From Flammeovirga sp. OC4 (GTDB lineage Bacteria > Bacteroidota > Bacteroidia > Cytophagales > Flammeovirgaceae), in assembly GCF_000812565.1 (NCBI RefSeq), contig NZ_JTAM01000009.1:124001-188000 (forward strand): a stretch of 64,000 bases of DNA. The letters are read 5' to 3'. Below, piece after piece: positions 17,967 through 26,600 of this stretch. The notes beneath the pieces are model-generated. The model saw only the letters and a program-made list of their open reading frames with translations, was not told the origin of the DNA and did no database searches. Within the stretch, counting starts at the first letter, position 1. Every line of letters starts with the position of its first letter. Both the position numbers and the translations under genes were made by a program.

Positions 17967-19157
17967 ATGAACATTCACGAATACCAAGCAAAAAGCATCC
18001 TTAAGGAATACGGAGTAAAAGTTCCAGCAGGATATGTAGCAGAGACTCCAGAAGAAGCTGTGGAGGCTGCAAAAAAACTTACTGAAGAAACAGGCACCAA
18101 TTTCTGGGTGGTAAAAGCTCAAATTCATGCGGGTGGCCGTGGAAAAGGCGGTGGAGTAAAAGTAGCTAAAAGTATGGACGATGTACAAACGCTTTCTGAG
18201 CAAATCATCGGCATGCAGTTAGTAACACCTCAAACAGGACCTGAAGGTAAAAAGGTTAATAAAGTGATGGTTCAACAGGATGTATATTACCCTGGTGAAT
18301 CAGAAATCAAAGAATATTATATGTCTGTATTGCTTGATAGAGCTACAGGTAAAAATATGATCATGTACTCTACAGAGGGTGGTATGGACATCGAGGAAGT
18401 TGCGGAAAAAACTCCAGAACTTATCTTCAAAGAAGAAATCGATCCAGCTGTAGGTATCCAAGGTTTCCAAGCTAGAAGAGTTGCTTTTAACTTAGGAACT
18501 TCTGGTAAGTCTTTTAAAGAGATGACTAAATTTGTTACTGCTCTTTACAACGCTTATGTAGATACAGATTCTGAAATGTTTGAAATCAACCCTGTTTTCA
18601 AAACTTCAGACGATCAAGTAATGGCAGTAGACGCTAAAGTAGGTATCGATGATAACGCTTTATACCGTCACAAAAATATCGCTGAAATGCGTGACATCAC
18701 TGAAGAAGATCCAACTGAAGTAGAAGCTGGTGAATCAGGTCTTAACTATGTAAAACTTGACGGTAACGTTGGTTGTATGGTAAATGGTGCTGGTTTAGCA
18801 ATGGCAACTATGGATATGATTAAGCTTTCTGGTGGTGATCCTGCTAACTTCCTTGACGTAGGAGGTGGAGCAAACGCAACTACTGTTGAAGCTGGATTTA
18901 GAATTATCCTTAAAGATCCTAACGTAAAAGCTATACTTATCAATGTATTTGGTGGTATCGTTCGTTGTGATCGTGTAGCAAACGGTGTTGTTGAAGCTTA
19001 CAAAAACATTGGTGACATTCAAGTGCCAATCATTGTACGTCTTCAAGGTACTAACGCTGAAGAAGGAGCTAAGATCATTGACGAGTCAGGATTAAAAGTA
19101 ACTTCAGCTATTACATTAAAAGAAGCTGCAGAGAAAGTAAAAGCTGCTTTAGCTTAA
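17967..19157 (+). CDS. sucC: Succinyl-CoA synthetase (ADP-forming) beta subunit
   Basis: A 396-residue ATP-grasp subunit that makes succinate and ATP/GTP from succinyl-CoA with SucD. The N-terminus [20 protein letters not shown] is canonical. The Gly-rich [10 protein letters not shown] grasps nucleotide, FEINP binds metal, and GGIVRCD with GTNAEEG near the C-terminus completes the ligase domain. No sucD lies next to it; a terminator follows directly, so the two subunits are encoded apart in this genome. Codon bias is that of a highly expressed gene. The alternative, malate-CoA ligase beta, is less likely given the exact SucC motifs. Confidence 0.95.
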   Translation: MNIHEYQAKSILKEYGVKVPAGYVAETPEEAVEAAKKLTEETGTNFWVVKAQIHAGGRGKGGGVKVAKSMDDVQTLSEQIIGMQLVTPQTGPEGKKVNKVMVQQDVYYPGESEIKEYYMSVLLDRATGKNMIMYSTEGGMDIEEVAEKTPELIFKEEIDPAVGIQGFQARRVAFNLGTSGKSFKEMTKFVTALYNAYVDTDSEMFEINPVFKTSDDQVMAVDAKVGIDDNALYRHKNIAEMRDITEEDPTEVEAGESGLNYVKLDGNVGCMVNGAGLAMATMDMIKLSGGDPANFLDVGGGANATTVEAGFRIILKDPNVKAILINVFGGIVRCDRVANGVVEAYKNIGDIQVPIIVRLQGTNAEEGAKIIDESGLKVTSAITLKEAAEKVKAALA

Positions 19158-19179
19158 TTACTTTTATTACAATATTTTC

Positions 19180-19209
19180 AACCCATCTGTTTTTCAGATG
19201 GGTTTTTTA
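19180..19209 (+). terminator. Terminator after sucC
   Basis: Perfect 10-base stem AACCCATCTG / CAGATGGGTT with a TTTTT loop and a following T run, 23 bases after the stop and just before lpxK. Confidence 0.85.
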
Positions 19210-19226
19210 TTGCCTATTTTTGAAGT

Positions 19227-20243
19227 ATGAAGTATATATTAAAGCCTTTTTCTACGCTTTACGACTATATTACAACGGTTCGTAATCAAAACTTTGACAA
19301 AGGGAGAAGTCGAGTTGTTTCTTTTACATTGCCTATTATTTGCGTCGGCAACCTATCAGTTGGAGGAACGGGTAAAACTCCTTTTGTAGAATTCTTGATC
19401 CAAAACTTATCCGATAAGTATAAAGTTGGGATTTTGAGCAGGGGCTATGGTAGAAAAACAAAAGGGCCTATATATGCTGACGAAAATGCTACTGCTAAAA
19501 CTATTGGAGATGAACCTATGCAGTATCATTCAAAATATGAACATGTAGAGGTAGTCGTCGCAGAACAAAGGGTTTTAGGTGTACCATTCTTTGCGGACTC
19601 AGATATAATAGTATTAGACGATGCTTTTCAGCATAGAGCAATTCATAGAGACCTGAATATTATGCTTTCAGATTTCAGTGCTCCTTTCTTTAAAGATGAA
19701 GTATTACCCTTGGGGAGATTAAGAGAAAATCGAAATGGTGCATCAAGAGCTGATATTATTATTTATACCAAAGTGAAAGATGTAATCTCACCATCTGAAA
19801 TAGAACACTATAAGAAGGAAACACATCAATACGCTCCAAATGCCAAAGTTTTCTTTACTTCTATCAAATACGGGAACCTTTATGCATTAAATGAAAAAAG
19901 TAAGAATGCTTTAGACGAAAAAGACGTTTTTGTGATGACCAGTATTGCAAAACCGGAACCAATGCTCGATTACATCAAGGAACAATTGCACTGTAATGTT
20001 ATCAAACACTTTCGCTTTAGAGATCATTATTCATTTACTGAAAAAACCATTCAAAGAATTGAAAATGAGATAGGGAAGGATAAAGTTGTGATTATTTCTG
20101 AAAAGGATGCTGTTAAACTAAGACCTTTGGTGAAAAATAGTACGCTTCAATTTGTGGTACTTCCAATCTTGCCTGAAGTATTAAATAACGAACAAGATCA
20201 ACTTTTAGCACTTATTGAAAGTGCTTTTTCAAAAACTGAATAA
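19227..20243 (+). CDS. lpxK: Tetraacyldisaccharide 4'-kinase LpxK
   Basis: A 338-residue inner-membrane-associated kinase that phosphorylates the 4' position of the lipid A precursor. The P-loop region is VGNLSVGGTGKTPFVEFL (about 40-57), followed by GILSRGYGRKTKG, GDEPMQ and DDAFQHRAIHRDLNIML, all conserved in LpxK. The N-terminal helix that enters the membrane is present and length is normal. It starts 17 bases after the sucC terminator. Its last 46 bases overlap the 3' end of the convergent transferase-like gene, and a small hairpin with a T run lies inside the overlap. Confidence 0.92.
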   Translation: MKYILKPFSTLYDYITTVRNQNFDKGRSRVVSFTLPIICVGNLSVGGTGKTPFVEFLIQNLSDKYKVGILSRGYGRKTKGPIYADENATAKTIGDEPMQYHSKYEHVEVVVAEQRVLGVPFFADSDIIVLDDAFQHRAIHRDLNIMLSDFSAPFFKDEVLPLGRLRENRNGASRADIIIYTKVKDVISPSEIEHYKKETHQYAPNAKVFFTSIKYGNLYALNEKSKNALDEKDVFVMTSIAKPEPMLDYIKEQLHCNVIKHFRFRDHYSFTEKTIQRIENEIGKDKVVIISEKDAVKLRPLVKNSTLQFVVLPILPEVLNNEQDQLLALIESAFSKTE

Positions 20244-20887
20244 TCGATCCATTTGTCTTTATCCCACAAGTAGGTTTCCATTGCGGCAAATTTCTTTTTG
20301 TAATCATAGAATGATGGAACATCATAGCAATAGCCGTGATAATAGTAATCGCATTCTAATTGTTTGGCATACATGATTTCAACCAGCATCGTAAAGATAC
20401 CCAAGCTATAGCTTTTGTATTCTGGATGAAACATTCCATAAATACTCGAAAGAGCATTTTCTCCAACACCAAAATAACTTACAGCTATTAATTTATCCTC
20501 ATCGTATACTCTTAAATCTAATATTGTTGTTGGCGTAGTCGCTGTTTTTTCCTTAGAAAGAAAGTCAAAAATATTCTGAGGAACATTATCCACAAATTTT
20601 TCTTTATGTATTTCAAAAAGTTCTTCAGACAAATCATCAATCACAACTTTTTGAATACTCAATTGGAATTCTCCACATTTACGTAAAATTTTACGTTGTG
20701 ATTTTGAAGGTTGAAAGTCATTCACTCGTAAACGTAACGGCAATACGTTGCAAACTTTTTCATTGTGAATACTGATATTATACCTAAAAAAGTTTGATCC
20801 AAAATGCCTCCAACCCTTAGCCAATAAATAGTCATATTGTGAGGGGGAGACCCACGTTCTTGAAAACTCGTCTAGTATATAGTTCAT
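20198..20887 (-). CDS. Arginyl/leucyl-tRNA-protein transferase-like protein (ATE1/Bpt family)
   Basis: A 229-residue protein that resembles the ATE1/Bpt aminoacyl-tRNA-protein transferases, which add an amino acid to the N-terminus of proteins in the N-end rule pathway. Matching segments are GWRHFGSNFFRYN, LRLRVNDFQPSKSQRK, then a GNAT-like region AVSYFGVGENALSSIYGMF, SLGIFTMLVEIMYAK and YYYHGYCYDVPSFYDYK. The N-terminal cysteine cluster seen in classical members is absent. The chain is near the length of bacterial Bpt. Whether it is an active transferase is uncertain. It overlaps lpxK tail-to-tail by 46 bases and is followed upstream by a Crp/Fnr gene on the same strand, 84 bases away. Confidence 0.7.
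   Translation of the reverse strand: MNYILDEFSRTWVSPSQYDYLLAKGWRHFGSNFFRYNISIHNEKVCNVLPLRLRVNDFQPSKSQRKILRKCGEFQLSIQKVVIDDLSEELFEIHKEKFVDNVPQNIFDFLSKEKTATTPTTILDLRVYDEDKLIAVSYFGVGENALSSIYGMFHPEYKSYSLGIFTMLVEIMYAKQLECDYYYHGYCYDVPSFYDYKKKFAAMETYLWDKDKWIDYSVFEKALSISAKS
20207..20229 (+). terminator. Possible terminator inside the lpxK 3' end
   Basis: AGCACTT / AAGTGCT stem with a 5-base loop followed by TTTT, lying within the coding overlap of two convergent genes. The T run is short and coding constraint could explain it, so support is modest. Confidence 0.3.
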
Positions 20888-20971
20888 CGATTGATAATTT
20901 TAAACCTGAATCTTAGGTAAAGAGTGTTATCTGAACTTTAAATCTACAAATAATTTCAAGATAAAAGGAAA

Positions 20972-21559
20972 CTATTTTTCTTCTTTCATCAGATCTCTTT
21001 CCTTCTTCATGATCCTGCTAAGTGTTTCTGGCTTCATTCTCAGATAAGAAGCAATGTATTTCATGGGTACATGTTGAAACAGTTGAGGACTTCTAGTTAT
21101 CACTCTTTCAAACCTTTTCAAAGGTGAGGTGGTCAATAAATCAATCTCTCTTTCGATTTGCTGTTTGAAAAAGTTTTGGAGATAAAGTTCATACTCTTTT
21201 TGAAAATCAGTATTTGAATTCACAATCTCAAAAAAGTGCTTTTTATGAATTTTCTTTATGACAGAACTCCTTATACACTCAATAGTGAATAGAGAAGGGC
21301 TTTCATCAAAAAAAGAGGGAATAGATGCAAGAATTGAATTTTTATAGCCAAACCGAATAGTATGCACTTCTTTATTGTCATCTTCAAAGTACGTTACTCT
21401 GACAGCTCCATCCAAAACGACATACATGTGTTTTTCGATTTCTCCAACTCTAATTAATAAATCTCCCCTTGATAATTTTTGAAGTTCAGATATATTTTCG
21501 TTTGAATTTATAAGAGCATGAAATAATGAATCCATAATATTTTTAATTCTCAACAACAA
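20972..21559 (-). CDS. Crp/Fnr family transcription regulator
   Basis: A 195-residue regulator with an N-terminal cyclic-nucleotide-binding-type beta-roll (RGDLLIRVGEIEKHMYVVLDGAVRVTYF, then KEVHTIRFG) and a C-terminal winged helix (HVPMKYIASYLRMKPETLSRIMKKERDL). The ligand-contact Glu/Arg-Ser/Thr residues of E. coli CRP are not evident, nor is an Fnr iron-sulphur cysteine set, so the effector is unknown. M9 (base 21535) is an equally possible start. Such single-domain regulators are abundant in this phylum and often autonomous; here it diverges from an orphan secreted-protein gene 99 bases away, which is a plausible target. Confidence 0.85.
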   Translation of the reverse strand: MLLRIKNIMDSLFHALINSNENISELQKLSRGDLLIRVGEIEKHMYVVLDGAVRVTYFEDDNKEVHTIRFGYKNSILASIPSFFDESPSLFTIECIRSSVIKKIHKKHFFEIVNSNTDFQKEYELYLQNFFKQQIEREIDLLTTSPLKRFERVITRSPQLFQHVPMKYIASYLRMKPETLSRIMKKERDLMKEEK

Positions 21560-21658
21560 ATACGAATTGGTGCTTTATTTTAAATAGATTTAATTCAAAA
21601 GCTAGTCAAAAACAAAGAAAAAACCTTATTTTCGCAATCTAACACTTACAAAAATACA

Positions 21659-22573
21659 ATGATCAAATATTTAATCTTGCCTTTTTTACTTGTTTATACA
21701 CTACAAGTTCAAGCACAACAAACAAATTATTCTTTCGAAGGCTTAATCAATACTGAACTAAAAGTTAGACTTCGATTTTCCGTTGAAGATCAAAAAGCGG
21801 AAGGTTATTGTATTTATATGGATACAAAAGACAAGAAAACCCTAACTGGTGAATTTGCTGAAGATGGAACGTTGACATTACGTCAGAAAGATGGAGAGCG
21901 ATTTGAAGGAAAAATCATTGCTAATTACATGTACAAAGGTGAATTTTTCAATACCGACAATGTCGACCAAGGTACTTTCTTATTTTCAAAAATTGAAACT
22001 CCTATTGCAGAAGACGACGCCATTTTAGCTAATGCTACAACACCAAAAAATGAAAGCTCATCTGCCAATGTAAAGAAATCCCTGACAGAAGTTGAAGTTT
22101 CTGATATTTTAAATAAGTATATCAAAGAATACAAAGAATGTTACCAAAAAGGGATTGACCCAATGAAGTGTCGTCAATATACATCAAGAGCAATTACAGA
22201 GATTTTTAATATAGATGATTTTAAAGATCCCTACGTAGGAGGTAGTTTCTTGACAATGACAGAATCATATGATAAAATTGCTGCTGATTCCAATTGGAAA
22301 ATGCTGGGAGAAGCTAGTAATAAAGGAACACTTGATGAGGCGATTAAAAAAGCAAACAATGGAGAACTGGTTTTGGTGGCTTATGCATTTAAAGGATTTA
22401 TCCAACTTTCATTTATAAGAAAGGGAGAAGGAAAGATGTCATCTAAATGGGGAACAAAAGTTCCGGAAGTTGCTATTTTCTTTAATAATGATCCTAATAA
22501 GTCTTATTCTTCTAAAGGATTGAACTATTTATGGAGAGATGCTTCCAATATTGAAATTTGGGTAAAAAAATAA
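21659..22573 (+). CDS. Exported protein of unknown function
   Basis: A 304-residue protein with a signal peptide (about 1-19, ending VQAQ). No known domain is recognised. Residues 25-105 look like a beta-rich repeat module (FEGLINTELKVRLRF, then GYCIYMDTKDKKTLTGEF, RFEGKIIANYMYKGEF), followed by a low-complexity Ser/Asn linker. The C-terminal half has a helical segment with CYQKGIDPMKCRQYTS and a beta region ending IEIWVKK. It should be periplasmic or on the surface. It stands alone, divergent from the Crp/Fnr gene, and 78 bases ahead of another orphan gene. I cannot assign a function. Confidence 0.6.
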   Translation: MIKYLILPFLLVYTLQVQAQQTNYSFEGLINTELKVRLRFSVEDQKAEGYCIYMDTKDKKTLTGEFAEDGTLTLRQKDGERFEGKIIANYMYKGEFFNTDNVDQGTFLFSKIETPIAEDDAILANATTPKNESSSANVKKSLTEVEVSDILNKYIKEYKECYQKGIDPMKCRQYTSRAITEIFNIDDFKDPYVGGSFLTMTESYDKIAADSNWKMLGEASNKGTLDEAIKKANNGELVLVAYAFKGFIQLSFIRKGEGKMSSKWGTKVPEVAIFFNNDPNKSYSSKGLNYLWRDASNIEIWVKK

Positions 22574-22651
22574 TGCTTTTTGACGATCCATTTCTTATCT
22601 TATAGTTAACCAATTAGTATATATATTATCAATTAACTAAAGTATTCTGAA

Positions 22652-22972
22652 ATGAAAACGTCAAAGGAAAAAGTACTATCATTTTTACAAACACACATCA
22701 GAGAATCAAAAGAAAGTACAAAAACCAATTTCCAAAATGTAGTACGACTCATGCATCAGCCTTACTTAAATGAAGGTATTGGAAAAGGTAGTGTGTTTGA
22801 AACTGAAAGTTCTCTCTTTGTTGTAGGAGTAAAACTCCCTGCATTAAAATACAAAGGAAAAAACATCATCGGGTTAACTACTGATTCACCTTTCTACCGC
22901 TTCTTCAAAGACAAGAAAGATGGAGATGAAGTAAGATTCGGCAATGATATTGAGCACATCAAAATAATATAA
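22652..22972 (+). CDS. Small uncharacterised cytoplasmic protein
   Basis: A 106-residue protein without signal or membrane segment. The N-terminal half is a basic amphipathic helix (EKVLSFLQTHIRESKESTKTNFQNVVRLM); the C-terminal half is beta-like with SSLFVVGVKLPALKYKGKNIIGLTTDSPFYRFFKDKKDGDEVRFG. The latter recalls small beta-barrel folds, but no family can be named. A clear hairpin terminator follows 8 bases after the stop, which supports it being an expressed gene. Confidence 0.6.
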   Translation: MKTSKEKVLSFLQTHIRESKESTKTNFQNVVRLMHQPYLNEGIGKGSVFETESSLFVVGVKLPALKYKGKNIIGLTTDSPFYRFFKDKKDGDEVRFGNDIEHIKII

Positions 22973-22980
22973 AACATTGA

Positions 22981-23010
22981 GCATCTATCCTCTAAGGGTA
23001 GATGCTTTTA
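22981..23010 (+). terminator. Terminator before the metal-efflux block
   Basis: Stem GCATCTATCCT / AGGGTAGATGC with one G-U pair, followed by a T-rich tract. Confidence 0.7.
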
Positions 23011-23085
23011 TTTTTAACAATAATTTGAATTCTTTTTATATTATTGCCTAACTGTTGCACATTATTAATTTCTATTTTTGTTGTA

Positions 23086-23526
23086 ATGAATAATGCAAAG
23101 CAATACATATCATTTTTTATATTATTAATCTATTCAATTGGAGTAGGACATACTTTTATTGAACATTCGGATTTTGATGTACATTGCTCAGCTGAGCAGA
23201 AGGGCTGCTGCATTGAAAATGATAGTCAAGACCACAAGACATATAACTTCGTGAATCATTCTGAACTAGATTTGTATGATTTGTTAGCATGTCTTTTAGG
23301 TCACATTAATCATTCTGCCGTGGTAGATACAAAGATCTCTACCGATAATGAAATGATCTTGAAAGCTCCGAAAGTAATCCGAGAAGCCATTGCTTTTTAT
23401 ATTCTTTGGAGTATTCCCAAAACATTTACAGAAGTAATCTCTCACTTCGTTGCTGATGATATCTCTGTAAAACCACTCCTCTATATTACCGGCTCCGGTA
23501 AACGTGGACCTCCTGTATTATTGTAA
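23086..23526 (+). CDS. Small Cys/His-containing protein of a metal-efflux locus
   Basis: A 146-residue protein. A hydrophobic N-terminal stretch (about 6-22) serves as signal or anchor. Then come acidic and thiol/imidazole-rich segments (VHCSAEQKGCCIENDSQDHK, LLGHINHS) and a C-terminus ending GKRGPPVLL. Small Cys/His proteins ending in an RGPP-like motif sit ahead of CzcA/CusA genes in many Bacteroidota, so a periplasmic metal-binding or sensing role is inferred. The start at 23086 is preferred to one 42 bases upstream because it places the hydrophobic segment near the N-terminus. TATTTTTG at 23073-23080 fits the -7 consensus and would start transcription about at this ATG. Confidence 0.6.
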   Translation: MNNAKQYISFFILLIYSIGVGHTFIEHSDFDVHCSAEQKGCCIENDSQDHKTYNFVNHSELDLYDLLACLLGHINHSAVVDTKISTDNEMILKAPKVIREAIAFYILWSIPKTFTEVISHFVADDISVKPLLYITGSGKRGPPVLL

Positions 23527-23668
23527 TTTCTTTTGATATATCATTTTTGACGCTTCTCTGAAAAGACTAGCCTTAATTGCTATATCCATTTTTTTATCTC
23601 ACAGGTCAAAATAATAAGCTTTTTACCTGAATGGGAATTTTATATACAATCAATAATACAGAAGAAAG

Positions 23669-26600
23669 ATGATAAGTAGTATCATATCATTTTCAATAAA
23701 AAATAAACTGGTTATTGGCGTTTTTATCATGGCTTGGATTTGCGGTGGTATTTGGTCAATAACTAAAGTACCTGTTGATGCCGTACCAGACATCACCAAT
23801 AATCAAGTACAAGTTATAACACAAGCTCCTAGTTTAGGAACTGAAGAAATTGAACAATTTATAACCTACCCTGTAGAATTGGCAATGTCCAATCTACCCG
23901 ATGTGGAAGAAATACGATCGGTGAGCCGCTCAGGTTTATCACTTGTAACCATTGTATTCAAAGATGAGATAGGTACTTATCTTCCAAGACAATTAGTTGT
24001 TGAAAAACTGGCCGAAGTAAAGGAAAATATTCCTACCGGATTCGGAGAACCTTTTGTCGGACCAATTAGTACAGGACTTGGTGAAATCTATCAATATACA
24101 ATAGAAGTTGATTCCGCTTACAAGGACCAATATTCTTTAACAGATTTAAGATCTATTCAAGACTGGATCATCAGAAGACAGATGGCTATGGTGCCTGGAG
24201 TTGTAGAGGTCAATGCTTTTGGTGGTAATATTAAACAATATGAAGTGGCTGTCGACCCAGATGTGCTCAATGCAATGGACATCACTATTACTGATGTTTA
24301 TAATGCTTTGACCTTGAATAATCAAAATTCAGGAGCTTCCTATATTGAAAAGAATCATAAAGCAAATTTCATTAAAGGAGATGGTTTAATACGTTCATTG
24401 GATGACATTAGAAACATTGTCGTTAAAAATGAAAACGGTATACCTGTACATATAGGTGATATAGCAAAAGTCCAATTTGGTAAGGCAGTAAGATATGGGG
24501 CACTAACCAAAGAAGGTGAAGGTGAAGCTGTGGGCGGTATGATTTTAATGCTCAAAGGAGCAAATTCTAATGAAGTAATCAAGGCTGTACAGGAAAGGGT
24601 AGAACTTATCCAACCCTCACTTCCCGACGGTGTTCGAATAAAGGAATTTCTTGCTAGGAATAAACTCATTGAAAAGACAACTTCAACTGTCTCCAATAAC
24701 CTGATAGAAGGTGCTTTGATTGTGATTTTTGTATTGGTACTCTTGCTTGGCAATTGGAGAGGAGGACTTGTAGTAGCATCTACGATTCCTTTATCACTGC
24801 TTTTTGCTTTTATGATGATGTACTTGTTTGATGTTTGGGCCAATCTAATGAGTTTAGGTGCAATTGACTTCGGGATTATTGTTGATGGGGCTGTTATTAT
24901 TGTTGAATCAACAGTCTTCCTGATGCATAAAAAAGTAGTGAACAACCAAGGTTTGAATCAGGATCAAAAAAATGAGGTGAGCAAAATAGCTTCTACAAAA
25001 ATGATGAATTCAGCCTTTTTTGGTCAATTAATCATCCTTATTGTATTTGCTCCAATACTCACTTTGGAAGGAGTAGAAGGTAAGATGTTCATTCCAATGG
25101 CATTGACGTTTATGTTTGCCATGATTGGTGTGATGATCCTTTGTCTCACTTATGTACCAATGGTTTCTTCTCTTTTTATCAATGTCAAATATAAAAACAA
25201 GCAATCCTTTGGAGATAAAATCATAGCCTCAATAGAAAATGCATATGAGCCTATTTTATTACAATCTCTCGCAAAAGGAAAGTTTATTATTGTGGCTTGC
25301 ATAACAGTATTGGGAGCTACATTCTATATTTTCTCAACTTTAGGTGGGGAATTTATGACACAATTAGATGAAGGAGATATTGCATATCATGTTATTATGA
25401 AGCCGGGAACTTCTTTGGAAGAGACCATTAAGGCTACAACGAAGATTGAAAATATCATGAAGGAAAATTTTCCTGAAATAGAACAAGTCATGAGTAGAAT
25501 AGGTGTAGCAGATGTTCCTACTGACCCTATGCCGATGGATGTCGCGGACTGTTTGGTTATTCTAAAACCTAAAAGTGAATGGACTAGTGCCACAACAAAA
25601 CCAGAATTGATTCAAAAAATTAAAGAGAAAGTTTCAATGGTTCCAGGGATTAATTTTGAATTTACCCAGCCCATTGAAATGCGTTTTAATGAGTTGATTT
25701 CTGGAGTGCGAGAGGATGTTGCCATTAAACTTTATGGAGAAGACTTGGATATTTTGGCAGAAAAAGCGGAAGAGATCAGTTCAATCATTAGTGATATAGA
25801 AGGTGTAGCAGATAAAAGAGTTGAAGCTACGGCAGGCTTACCACAAATTGTGGTACATTATAATAGAGATAAAGTTGCTCAATACGGCTTGAATATTAAT
25901 TACCTCAATGATTTAGTACAAACAGCTTTTACTGGAAAATCTGCAGGAATGATTTTCGAAGGTGAGAGAAGGTTTGATTTAGTGGTGAGGTTCCAGAAAA
26001 GTAGAAGAAGTGATATTGATGATTTAAAGAATCTCTATGTAAACCTTCCAAATGGTCACCAAATTCCGCTTTATCAAATTGCTGATGTGGTATATGAGCC
26101 CGGCCCAATGCAAATCAGTAGAGATAATACTCAACGTAGAACTTATGTTGGTTTGATGGTAAGAGGTAGAGATATTGAGTCTGTCGTAAATGACATAAAG
26201 GAAAAATTAGAGCAAGAACTAGTATTGCCTGCTGGTTATTTTATTCGTTATGGTGGACAATTTGAAAACCTTGAAAGAGCCTCAAAAAAATTAAAAATCG
26301 TTGTGCCTATAGCACTTTTCTCCATATTCATCTTACTCTTTTTAGCTTTAAAATCAATAAAGGAGACACTTATGATTGCCATGGCAATCCCCTTTGCAAC
26401 CATTGGTGGTATCATTTCATTGTGGCTTAGAGGAATGCCGTTTAGTATTTCTGCAGGAGTAGGTTTTGTGGTATTATTTGGTGTTGCAGTACTTAACGGT
26501 TTGGTTTTGATAGAAGGGTGGAATGAATTAAAAACCGAAGGAGTAGATAACTTAATGGAGCGTATAAAAATAGGTGCAAGACGTAGGATTCGTCCTATTT

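Noticed and set aside
24355-24945. A 196-residue open frame on the minus strand inside the czcA gene
   Set aside because: It lies wholly opposite strongly conserved RND coding sequence, has a biased Ser/Ile/Thr composition typical of antisense frames, and shows no domain.
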